From JAZKHE01 sp040385525 (GTDB lineage Bacteria > Bacteroidota > Bacteroidia > UBA4408), in assembly GCA_040385525.1 (NCBI GenBank), contig JAZKHE010000006.1, forward strand, positions 310,001 through 374,000: DNA of 64,000 nucleotides. The letters are read 5' to 3'. The notes under the pieces were generated by a model that did not search any database, had not been told where the DNA came from, and saw only the letters and a list, made by a program, of their open reading frames with translations. Below, in pieces: positions 17,171 to 24,535 of this stretch. Numbering within the stretch: the first letter of the stretch is position 1; the number at the start of each line of letters is the position of its first letter. A program made the position numbers and the translations under genes.

Positions 17171-18838
17171 TTACTGATAGCTTTTTACAGGTATTTCTCC
17201 GTTCAAACCGTCTAACGAATTTTTCTTTTGGTATCCGCCTCCATTAATATATGTTTCGCTGTAAACGTAATATATTGCACGCAACTCGCCATCAGGCATT
17301 TTAAATAACATTCTTCCGTTTTTAGTTCTGTGATCAGGAATTTTAAAAACATCTAATGTTATTGACCATTCTCTACTATTCATTTCATTTTTAATAATAG
17401 TTGCGCCAGGGCGTAATGCCAATAATTCGTTTTTCGCTAAATTTTGTATGTGAGCCTCTGCAGGTCCTGGAGTGAGCCCTTTTCCATATATGTAAGTTAT
17501 TGGCATATTTGCAGGACGAATATAACTTTCGTAGGTTGACTTATTACCAAAAGTATTGGCGTAATTGGGTGTAGAAACTAAATAAGCATCGCTCCCTTTT
17601 GGCCAAATAATTACTGCTGGCACCCATGCTTCTTGATCGCCACTTGATGTTAGCAATTGTACTTCTTCTCCAATTTTATACTTTGCGTTTTTTAATTGTT
17701 GTGGATCGCCATAATATTCTCTGTTACCTGCTTTATCAAACAATGCAATTTGATCTTCTTCACCGTTTTCTTTGTAAATAGTTATTAATCCAACATATTT
17801 ATCTTTTTCGCTATTTACTTTATCAATGTAAATGCATTTGCATTTCCAATACAATTGTCCGTTTTTATAGTAAAACGAAATATCATCATTAACAGCTTTA
17901 TTAGGGCCTGCTGGTTTGTATACTCTACAGTATTTAGATTGAGTAATATCGCACACATTAAATTTAGCATCCAAATATTCAATAATTTCTCCGTTTGCAG
18001 GAGTAGGATATGAATTTTTTGGAATCATCATTTTTCTATTTTGCTCCGTGTTCGAAGCATCATATTTAGAAAGGATTTCTGTATGTTTTACTTTTATCGT
18101 TCCAGTTTCGCGTTTTACATCGTAATAATCTTTCGATTCTACATTTTGCGAACTTACAATTGTTCCAATAAAATTATCAACTCCATTTGATGGAGAATTT
18201 ATCCACACTTGCTCCCCTTCTTTGTATAACGTTCCGTACGATGCCATTCTAGCTTTTGTAGCTTCGTTACGAGTATCTTCAGCATTCTTTTTTGATGTTG
18301 CTTTTAATTCTTTTGGATAAGCATATTCGTACATCGATTCAGAAAATTTTACCTGATAACGGCCTGCGCTACTAATAGGAGAAACTACTTCAGCATCAAC
18401 CCATTTATCGCGGTAAAAATATTCAACCAAATCGCCTACTCTAAATGTGCCAGAAGAAGCGCTGGAAGTAGAAGTTGTTGAACTTGATGTGCTTGAAGAA
18501 TTACTTCCTCCCAAACTTTTTAAACGCGCTGTTGTAACCCATGTATCATATTTAGGATCGTAACCATCGTAATGAATTTTATATTTATCGCCGTTAACTT
18601 CCATAATATAACCAGGATACCATTTAGCATTTTCTTCGATAGAGACTTTATCGTTTACTTTATAAGCAGCTTCACTAGAAGATGTTGTAGAAGAATTACT
18701 ACTAGAACTTTTTGCTTTTTCGGGCTGAGATTTTTCTTGTTTGTTTTCAATCTTAACAGCCGGAACTTTTATTTTTATTTGAGCTTGTACCGAAATTACT
18801 GACAAAACAAGAATAAGTAGTGTGATTTTTAGTTTCAT
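17171..18838 (-). CDS. Secreted protein with several Tudor/agenet-like modules
   Basis: 555 residues with a signal peptide (about 1-19, VISVQAQ) and Ser/Thr-rich linkers. At least three, possibly four, stretches look like Tudor/agenet/chromo-type small beta barrels. Module 1, about 57-110, has WYPGYIMEVNGDKYKIHYDG then DPKYDTWV; module 2, about 128-182, has VGDLVEYFYRDKWVDAEVV; module 3, about 205-260, has EGEQVWIN and IGTIVSSQ; module 4, about 390-450, has IGEEVQLL and AWVPAVIIW. Tudor-like folds in eukaryotes bind methylated Lys/Arg or nucleic acid, but here the protein is exported, so a cytoplasmic chromatin-like role is unlikely. The last about 100 residues are unassigned. Ligand unknown. 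Confidence 0.7.
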   Translation of the reverse strand: MKLKITLLILVLSVISVQAQIKIKVPAVKIENKQEKSQPEKAKSSSSNSSTTSSSEAAYKVNDKVSIEENAKWYPGYIMEVNGDKYKIHYDGYDPKYDTWVTTARLKSLGGSNSSSTSSSTTSTSSASSGTFRVGDLVEYFYRDKWVDAEVVSPISSAGRYQVKFSESMYEYAYPKELKATSKKNAEDTRNEATKARMASYGTLYKEGEQVWINSPSNGVDNFIGTIVSSQNVESKDYYDVKRETGTIKVKHTEILSKYDASNTEQNRKMMIPKNSYPTPANGEIIEYLDAKFNVCDITQSKYCRVYKPAGPNKAVNDDISFYYKNGQLYWKCKCIYIDKVNSEKDKYVGLITIYKENGEEDQIALFDKAGNREYYGDPQQLKNAKYKIGEEVQLLTSSGDQEAWVPAVIIWPKGSDAYLVSTPNYANTFGNKSTYESYIRPANMPITYIYGKGLTPGPAEAHIQNLAKNELLALRPGATIIKNEMNSREWSITLDVFKIPDHRTKNGRMLFKMPDGELRAIYYVYSETYINGGGYQKKNSLDGLNGEIPVKSYQ

Positions 18839-18911
18839 AGTTTGAGCTTTATTTAAAAATAAATTTATTGTATGAAGTAAACCTAAACTAAAAAAACTAG
18901 ATATCCTAAAT

Positions 18912-18944
18912 CAAAAAACCAAAATTCTTACTAAAAATTTTGGT
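18912..18944 (-). terminator. Rho-independent terminator after the toxin-antitoxin pair
   Basis: ACCAAAATT (18918-18926) and AATTTTGGT (18936-18944) form a perfect 9-base stem with a 9-base loop. On the minus strand it is followed by a run of six T. It lies 62 bases after the PIN toxin stop and would also isolate the downstream Tudor-like gene. Confidence 0.65.
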
Positions 18945-19006
18945 CAAATACATAAAAAATAAAGGTGAAACTAAGCTATAACTGGTTTGTTTTGTTTTGT
19001 TTTTAG

Positions 19007-19420
19007 TTAAATCTTTTTAACTAATTCATCAGGACTAATAACTGAAATTTCAGAATCTTTAAAATCTTTTATATTTCGAGTAACAATGTAATCAATTCTA
19101 TCAACGGTATAAGCACTTATTATTTGAATTGCATCTTCAAAGTCTTTGTGCTTAGATTTAAGCCCTTTTTTAAGAATATCTGTATCTACAGAAATAACAT
19201 TAATGTATTCCATTAAATTATATAAAATAGATCTTAATTCTTTTTCTTCAATATATTTTTTAAGCAAATAATGTGTGGTTGCTATAGAATGAGAAGAAGT
19301 ATATAGTTTTACTTTTTTATTTTCAGCTTTATTAAAAATTTCAATAGCAAATTTACTGAACGGTTTTCTATCGGCAAGTAAGTCAATTAAAATATTGGTA
19401 TCAACAAATACTTTAATCAT
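19007..19420 (-). CDS. PIN-domain toxin (VapC-like RNase)
   Basis: 137 residues, the usual VapC length. The N-terminal FVDTNILIDLLADRKPF has the first catalytic acid. DFEDAIQIISA supplies the central acids, and TRNIKDFKDSEISVISPDEL is the usual ending with the last acid pair. PIN enzymes are Mg2+-dependent ribonucleases; VapC toxins usually cut tRNA or rRNA loops. Its ATG overlaps the antitoxin stop by 4 bases, the normal translational coupling of such pairs. The target RNA is unknown. Confidence 0.9.
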   Translation of the reverse strand: MIKVFVDTNILIDLLADRKPFSKFAIEIFNKAENKKVKLYTSSHSIATTHYLLKKYIEEKELRSILYNLMEYINVISVDTDILKKGLKSKHKDFEDAIQIISAYTVDRIDYIVTRNIKDFKDSEISVISPDELVKKI

Positions 19421-19659
19421 AGGTGTTTATTTTCTAAATAAGAACGCAATTCTTTTTTCTCATCAAAATTTTTAGGCAGTTTTACTGAACCAACAATTTT
19501 CTTAAGTTTTGGAGAAATTTGATTATTTGAATTATCTTGAATAATTGTTTCCAAATAATTCTCAATCAGCTCTGAAAGACTTCTACCTGTTTGTTTAGCG
19601 TAGATTTTTGCCTTTTCAATAATAGATTTTTCTACTGTTAAAGTTAGCTTGGTAGTCAT
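19417..19659 (-). CDS. Antitoxin of the PIN-domain toxin (DUF6364-like)
   Basis: 80 residues. The N-terminal TTKLTLTVEKSIIEKAKIYA followed by KQTGRSLSELIENYL is a ribbon-helix-helix DNA-binding fold of the type annotated as DUF6364. The C-terminal about 30 residues, rich in Lys and Leu, should wrap the toxin. It would bind the promoter and repress the operon. A perfect palindrome ACACGTGT sits just before its ATG, and a near-consensus promoter lies upstream. It is the first gene of the pair and overlaps the toxin start by 4 bases. Confidence 0.88.
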   Translation of the reverse strand: MTTKLTLTVEKSIIEKAKIYAKQTGRSLSELIENYLETIIQDNSNNQISPKLKKIVGSVKLPKNFDEKKELRSYLENKHL

Positions 19660-19660
19660 A

Positions 19661-19668
19661 ACACGTGT
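19661..19668. promoter_or_regulatory. Palindrome ACACGTGT, candidate antitoxin operator
   Basis: A perfect 8-base palindrome lies one base upstream of the antitoxin ATG and just downstream of the -7 box, where antitoxin binding would block transcription. Short palindromes can arise by chance. Confidence 0.4.
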
Positions 19669-19676
19669 ATTTATTT

Positions 19677-19708
19677 CAAAGATACGTATTTTATTCTAAA
19701 TAGACAAA
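19677..19708 (-). promoter_or_regulatory. Promoter of the toxin-antitoxin operon
   Basis: On the minus strand TTTG (19705-19708) is followed after 20 bases by TATCTTTG (19677-19684), an exact match to the Bacteroidota consensus TTTG-N17-23-TAnnTTTG. Transcription should start near 19671, leaving a leader of about 12 bases. Confidence 0.65.
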
Positions 19709-20434
19709 CTAAGCTATGCCTCGCTCCTTTTTAATTTTTTCGTAGGCTTCTTGCACACGCTGAAATTTTTCTTTGGCGTCTTTCTGAATTTCTGCACCTA
19801 AATTACTTACTTTATCGGGGTGGAATTTAACCGCCATTTTGCGATAGGCTTTTTTAATTTCTTCGTCGGATGCATTTTTATCTATTTCTAAAATTTTATA
19901 ATCGCTGTCCACATCTTTGTAAAACATGGCTTTCATTGAGTTAAAATCGGCAACCGAAATTCCTAAATAACCTGCTATACTTTGTATAACGTCTAGCTCC
20001 TTTACGGAAGTATGTCCGTCGCTTTTAGATAAACCAAACAAAAAGTGAATAAGCTGATAACGCGAAGCAGCATCCATGTTGTGACGTATTTGATTACACA
20101 CATCATACAAAGGAATATCTTGTTTTAAAATTTCGCGAAACAAAAGCATTTGCTCTTTGGTGTGGTCTACTCCAAAATGTTTTATAAAAAAGCTTTTAAC
20201 GTAATCTAATTCTGTTTTTAATACTTTGTCGTCGGCTTTCATAACAGCAGCACAAAGCACCAATAAACTAGCTGTAAAATCGCTTTCAGCAGTATTGCGT
20301 TTAACACCACTTTTTTGCACAACAACTTTTGTATCATCTAAAACAGCACCTAAGGCAAAACCTATTATGGCACCAATTGGGCCACCTAAAGCAAAGCCTA
20401 AGCCACCTCCTACTAATTTACCGAAAAACGACAT
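19709..20434 (-). CDS. TerB / J-domain protein (DjlA-like)
   Basis: 241 residues from the ATG at 20434; an in-frame TTG at 20461 would add nine residues but is less likely. A glycine-rich hydrophobic N-terminus (LVGGGLGFALGGPIGAIIGF) can insert in or lie on a membrane. The middle (about 55-165) is a TerB-like helical domain, and the C-terminus is a J domain with HPDK (FHPDKVSNLG), which stimulates DnaK ATPase. Order and size fit DjlA-type membrane co-chaperones. The partner DnaK is not in the window. htpG lies 123 bases upstream on the same strand, suggesting a shared proteostasis theme but not a proven operon. Confidence 0.85.
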   Translation of the reverse strand: MSFFGKLVGGGLGFALGGPIGAIIGFALGAVLDDTKVVVQKSGVKRNTAESDFTASLLVLCAAVMKADDKVLKTELDYVKSFFIKHFGVDHTKEQMLLFREILKQDIPLYDVCNQIRHNMDAASRYQLIHFLFGLSKSDGHTSVKELDVIQSIAGYLGISVADFNSMKAMFYKDVDSDYKILEIDKNASDEEIKKAYRKMAVKFHPDKVSNLGAEIQKDAKEKFQRVQEAYEKIKKERGIA

Positions 20435-20461
20435 GGTACTGTATTTAAAATTTCTAAACAA

Positions 20462-20557
20462 TTTTTTAATTCAAAATTTAAGATTCAAAATTCAAAGCGC
20501 TTAAAGTTAAAATATTATTTTAACACACTCCGAACTTTGAACCTTGAATTTTAAACC
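20462..20557. repeat. Quasi-periodic AT-rich spacer (TTCAAAATT words)
   Basis: The gap between htpG and the J-domain gene is made of near-repeats such as TTCAAAATTTAAGATTCAAA, ATTCAAAGCGC, GAACTTTGAACCTTGAAT and TTTAAACCTTAAAC. It has the same style as the spacers at 7130-7235 and 8110-8170 but different words. No ORF or promoter is evident. Confidence 0.5.
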
Positions 20558-22453
20558 TTAAACTATGATATCAATGCTGCGCTTAATAAAATTGGTTAGC
20601 TCTTCGCCTTTCAATAATCCTTGCGATAACAAAGCTAAATCGGCTGCTTGTTTTGCTAATTTCTTTTGTTCATCAGCATCAACCATTGCATTCATTTTTG
20701 TAATTAATGGATGATTCGAATTAATTACCAAATTATACATTTCGGGCATTTGTCCGTAAAAGCCCATTCCGCCTCCGCCCATAGCGCTCATATCTTTCAT
20801 ACGGCGCATAAACTCGTTTTGCGTAATTAGCATAGGTTGGTCTTTTTCGCTTAAGCTCTCAAACTGTACTGTAAACTTTTCTTTTGGAACAACACCTTCA
20901 ATAATTGGTTTTAATTTGTTTTGTTCTTCTTCCGAAAGCTTACTCGGCATTGCCTCTTCTTTATTGATTAATTTATCAATAGTATCGGCATCAACACGGG
21001 CAAATTGAACGTTTTCTAACTTACTTTCCATTTGGTTTACAAAGTGTGAATCTAACGGTCCGTCCATAGTTAACACATCGTAACCACGCTCTTTTGCTGT
21101 AGCAATAAAACTATGTTGTTCAACAGGATTGTTAGAATACAACATAACCAATTTGCCTTCTTTATTGGTTTGTGCTGCTTTTACTTTTTCTTGGTATTCT
21201 TCAATAGTAAAGTATTCGTCGGCAGTGTTTTTAAACAAGAAAAACTTAACCGCTTTTTCGTAAAACTTATCGTCGCTCAACATTCCGTATTTAATAAACA
21301 CGTTAATATCGTTCCATTTTGCTTCAAAATCTTTTCTATCTTTTTTAAAGATTTCTTCTAATTTATCGGCAACTTTTTTAGTAATGTGAGAGCTTATTTT
21401 TTTTACGTTACCATCACTTTGTAAATAACTACGCGATACATTTAACGGAATATCTGGCGAATCGATAACTCCTTGCAAAAGCGTTAAAAAATCGGGTACA
21501 ATATTCTCTACTGAATCGGTTACAAAAACTTGATTTGAATACAATTGAATTTTATCTTTTTGTACTTCCATTGATTTTTTCAATTTTGGAAAGAACAAAA
21601 CTCCTGTTAAGTTGAAAGGATAATCAACATTTAAATGGATGTGAAACAATGGTTCTTCAAAATTAAATGGATACAATTCTCTGTAAAAAGCTTTGTAATC
21701 TTCGTCTTTTAAATCGATTGGTTTTTTAGTCCAAGCTGGAGTTGGGTTATTGATAATTTTATCAGAAACAATTTTTGCTGCTTTTTCGTCAACTTTTCCA
21801 TCAGCATCGTAAACACTTTGTTCTTTAGTGCCAAACTTAATGTTCACAGGTAAAAATTTGCAATATTTAGTTAATAAAGTTTCTATTCTTTGGTCTTCTA
21901 AAAACTCAACAGAATCATCAGCAATATGCAAAACAATATCAGTACCACGACTTGTTTTTGTAGTATCATCAATAGTGTATTCAGGCGATCCATCACACTC
22001 CCAACGCACAGCTTTTGTTCCTTCTTTAAACGATTGCGAAAAAATTTCGACTTTGGCTGCCACCATAAAAGCAGAGTAAAATCCTAAACCAAAATGACCA
22101 ATAATGGCATTGTTGGCTTCTGCTTTGTCTTTGTACTTATTTACAAACTCTTCTGCACCCGAAAATGCAATTTGTGTAATGTATTTTTCAATTTCTTCGG
22201 CAGTCATACCAATACCGTTATCACTAATGGTAATGGTTTTAGCTTCTTTGTTTATTTTAACTTCAACCAACAAATTACCCAATTCGCTTTTGTTTTCGCC
22301 AAGCGCAGTAAGTGTTTTTAACTTTTGGCAGGCATCAACAGCGTTAGATACTAACTCACGCAAAAATATTTCGTGGTCGGAATACAAGAATTTTTTAATA
22401 ATTGGAAAAATGTTTTCCGTTTGAACATTGATTTTACCAGTTTGTGTAGCCAT
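20558..22453 (-). CDS. htpG: Molecular chaperone HtpG (Hsp90)
   Basis: 631 residues, the normal bacterial Hsp90 length. The N-terminal GHKL ATPase domain shows IFLRELVSNAVDACQKL, ISDNGIGMT and GHFGLGFYSAFM. The middle domain carries the catalytic-arginine region (NVSRSYLQSD), and the C-terminal dimerisation domain ends SIDIIV. HtpG is a cytosolic ATP-driven dimeric chaperone working with DnaK. A glycine-rich loop (SAMGGGGMGFYGQMPEMYN) near residue 570 is a small lineage-specific feature. It is transcribed divergently from the acyltransferase genes across a 120-base region. Confidence 0.98.
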   Translation of the reverse strand: MATQTGKINVQTENIFPIIKKFLYSDHEIFLRELVSNAVDACQKLKTLTALGENKSELGNLLVEVKINKEAKTITISDNGIGMTAEEIEKYITQIAFSGAEEFVNKYKDKAEANNAIIGHFGLGFYSAFMVAAKVEIFSQSFKEGTKAVRWECDGSPEYTIDDTTKTSRGTDIVLHIADDSVEFLEDQRIETLLTKYCKFLPVNIKFGTKEQSVYDADGKVDEKAAKIVSDKIINNPTPAWTKKPIDLKDEDYKAFYRELYPFNFEEPLFHIHLNVDYPFNLTGVLFFPKLKKSMEVQKDKIQLYSNQVFVTDSVENIVPDFLTLLQGVIDSPDIPLNVSRSYLQSDGNVKKISSHITKKVADKLEEIFKKDRKDFEAKWNDINVFIKYGMLSDDKFYEKAVKFFLFKNTADEYFTIEEYQEKVKAAQTNKEGKLVMLYSNNPVEQHSFIATAKERGYDVLTMDGPLDSHFVNQMESKLENVQFARVDADTIDKLINKEEAMPSKLSEEEQNKLKPIIEGVVPKEKFTVQFESLSEKDQPMLITQNEFMRRMKDMSAMGGGGMGFYGQMPEMYNLVINSNHPLITKMNAMVDADEQKKLAKQAADLALLSQGLLKGEELTNFIKRSIDIIV

Positions 22454-22548
22454 AATATATTTAGTTAAAAAAATCGTTTGCTCTATCTATTCAAAGCCTA
22501 TGCCAATAGAAGTTTTGTGACAGAATGACATAAATTGAAAATAAATTC

Positions 22549-22556
22549 TAATTTTG
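22549..22556 (+). promoter_or_regulatory. Predicted -7 box of the acyltransferase promoter (TAATTTTG)
   Basis: TAATTTTG is an exact match to TAnnTTTG and lies 18 bases before the ATG at 22574, giving a leader of about 12 bases. No TTTG is found at the proper -33 spacing. Confidence 0.4.
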
Positions 22557-22573
22557 TAAGTTCAAATAACTGA

Positions 22574-23452
22574 ATGGGCAATTACTTACTGTATTACTTA
22601 ATAATAAAACCTATATCCTTACTACCGTTTTGGATACTTTATCGAGTATCAGACATATTTTATATTTTAGTTTATTACATTGCTCGTTACCGTAGAAAAG
22701 TTGTCTATCAAAACTTAACAAATGCATTTCCTAATAAATCTGCTAAAGAAATTGACCTAATTGCTAAAGAATTTTACAGCCATTTTTGTGACGTTATAGG
22801 AGAAAGCATTAAGTTAATTTCGATGAGTGAAGCGGAATTGTTAAAGCGCTTTAAACTTTTAAATCCAGAAATTTACGAACCTTTTGTTAAAGAAAATAAG
22901 AATTTAATACTAATTGCAGGTCATTACGGAAACTGGGAATGGCTTGCGAGTTCTATACCAACACATAGTTCTAAACATTTAATTTTTGGAGTTTACAAAC
23001 CTTTAAAAAATAAGTTTTTTAATGATAAAATGTTTAAAATAAGAAGTAAAACAGGTATTAAACTTATAACTCCGCGAGAATTGCCTCACACTTTTTCAGA
23101 AAACAAAAACAGGTTAAGCGGAACTGCTTTTTTAATAGATCAAGCTCCTTCCGACCCATCAAAATGCTATTGGACAACCTTTTTAAATCAAGACACTCCA
23201 ATACTTACAGGTACAGAAAAGTTTGCTGTAAAATATAATTATCCGGTTTTAGTAGGTAAAATAAAAAAAATAAAACGCGGCTATTATACAATTGAAAGTG
23301 TTGTTTTGTGCGAAAATCCTGCAACTACAAGTAAAAACGAAATTACAGAAATGCACTCACGCTTTTTAGAGCAAAATATAATTGAAGACCCAGCCTATTG
23401 GCTTTGGAGCCACAAACGTTGGAAACACAAACGAACTAATTTACAATTGTAA
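22574..23452 (+). CDS. LpxL/HtrB-family lipid acyltransferase, copy 1
   Basis: 292 residues. Members add secondary acyl chains to lipid A (or act on related lipids) at the inner-membrane cytoplasmic face. The N-terminus is hydrophobic (YLLYYLIIKPISLLPFWIL). The HX4D/E-type active-site motif is GHYGNWEW, and the later DQAPSDPSKCYW and EDPAYWLWSHKRWK are typical of Bacteroidota family members. It is the first of two tandem paralogs, 137 bases apart. The exact acyl acceptor is not deducible. Confidence 0.88.
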   Translation: MGNYLLYYLIIKPISLLPFWILYRVSDIFYILVYYIARYRRKVVYQNLTNAFPNKSAKEIDLIAKEFYSHFCDVIGESIKLISMSEAELLKRFKLLNPEIYEPFVKENKNLILIAGHYGNWEWLASSIPTHSSKHLIFGVYKPLKNKFFNDKMFKIRSKTGIKLITPRELPHTFSENKNRLSGTAFLIDQAPSDPSKCYWTTFLNQDTPILTGTEKFAVKYNYPVLVGKIKKIKRGYYTIESVVLCENPATTSKNEITEMHSRFLEQNIIEDPAYWLWSHKRWKHKRTNLQL

Positions 23453-23589
23453 AAATTAAAATTCTGATAATTCCTGATATTGTATATTTTCAATTTTCGC
23501 AATAATGCATACTACAACTACTAGTTTAATAGCAAAATAATTAATGTGTTTTAAAAATAATTTATAATCTTTTTGATTAAAATTAATAA

Positions 23590-24477
23590 ATGGGAAATTA
23601 CCTTTTATATTATTTATTTTTAAAACCACTTTCTTTGTGTCCATTTTGGGTACTCTACCGTGTTTCTGATACTTTGTATTACATTACTTTTTACTTAATT
23701 AAATATCGAAAAAAAATTGTTTATGAAAATTTAATAAACTCTTTTCCAGATAAAAGCGCTAAAGAAATTGAAGTTATTGCAAAAGAATTTTATAGCCACT
23801 TTTGCGATTTAATGGTTGAAAGTTTAAAGTTTATATCCATGAAGGAAGAAGAACTTCATAAAAGATATAAAGTATTAAATAAAGAAATTTTGATTCCGTT
23901 TGCCGAGCAAAATAAAAATTTAATTATAACGGCTGGGCATTATGCAAACTGGGAATGGCATGCTGTTTCGTTACCAAGTCATAACAAAAACTATTTGGTT
24001 TTGGGAATTTACAAGCCATTAACAAACCCATTTTTTAATAAATTAATGTTTGATTCGAGAAGCAAAACTGGAATGAAACTTATTGCTGCACCAGAAGTTA
24101 CTTCTACCTACAAAAATTTAACTGAAAACAATACATTACATGCAACTTGTATTTTTACCGATCAAGCACCAAGCAATCCATTAAAATGCTACTGGACAAC
24201 ATTTTTAAACCAAGATACTCCAGTTTTGTTTGGAACAGAAAAATATGCTAAAGAATTTAATTATGCTGTGCTTTTTGCAGATATTAGAAAGGTTAAACGC
24301 GGGCATTATACCATTAAATATAAAGTATTAGTAACTGAACCTCAACTAACAAAAAAATACGAAATAACCGAGGCACATACGCGCGCATTAGAAGAAGCGA
24401 TAATTGAAGAACCTGCATATTGGTTATGGAGCCACAAACGTTGGAAACACAAACGTCCAGAAAATTGGAAACCTTAA
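23590..24477 (+). CDS. LpxL/HtrB-family lipid acyltransferase, copy 2
   Basis: 295 residues, collinear with copy 1 over its whole length, with the same start (MGNYLLYYL), active-site motif GHYANWEW, DQAPSNPLKCYW and the closing WLWSHKRWKHKR. The two copies differ widely in the middle, so the duplication is not recent. Different acyl-chain or acceptor preference (as between LpxL and LpxM) is a reasonable inference. It is followed by a strong bidirectional terminator shared with the convergent adhesin gene. Confidence 0.88.
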   Translation: MGNYLLYYLFLKPLSLCPFWVLYRVSDTLYYITFYLIKYRKKIVYENLINSFPDKSAKEIEVIAKEFYSHFCDLMVESLKFISMKEEELHKRYKVLNKEILIPFAEQNKNLIITAGHYANWEWHAVSLPSHNKNYLVLGIYKPLTNPFFNKLMFDSRSKTGMKLIAAPEVTSTYKNLTENNTLHATCIFTDQAPSNPLKCYWTTFLNQDTPVLFGTEKYAKEFNYAVLFADIRKVKRGHYTIKYKVLVTEPQLTKKYEITEAHTRALEEAIIEEPAYWLWSHKRWKHKRPENWKP

Positions 24478-24484
24478 TAAAAAC

Positions 24485-24516
24485 AAAAAGCGACGTAATA
24501 ATTACGTCGCTTTTTT
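24485..24516. terminator. Bidirectional Rho-independent terminator
   Basis: AAAAAGCGACGTAAT (24485-24499) pairs with ATTACGTCGCTTTTT (24501-24515), giving a 10-base GC-containing stem with an A-run on one side and a T-run on the other. It sits between the convergent acyltransferase and adhesin genes and can stop transcription from both. Confidence 0.92.
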
Positions 24517-24535
24517 AGTTTATAAGTAGAATTTA

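Noticed and set aside
23456..23644. Small minus-strand open frame between the two acyltransferase genes
   Set aside because: It overlaps the start of copy 2 and is AT-rich without recognisable motifs.
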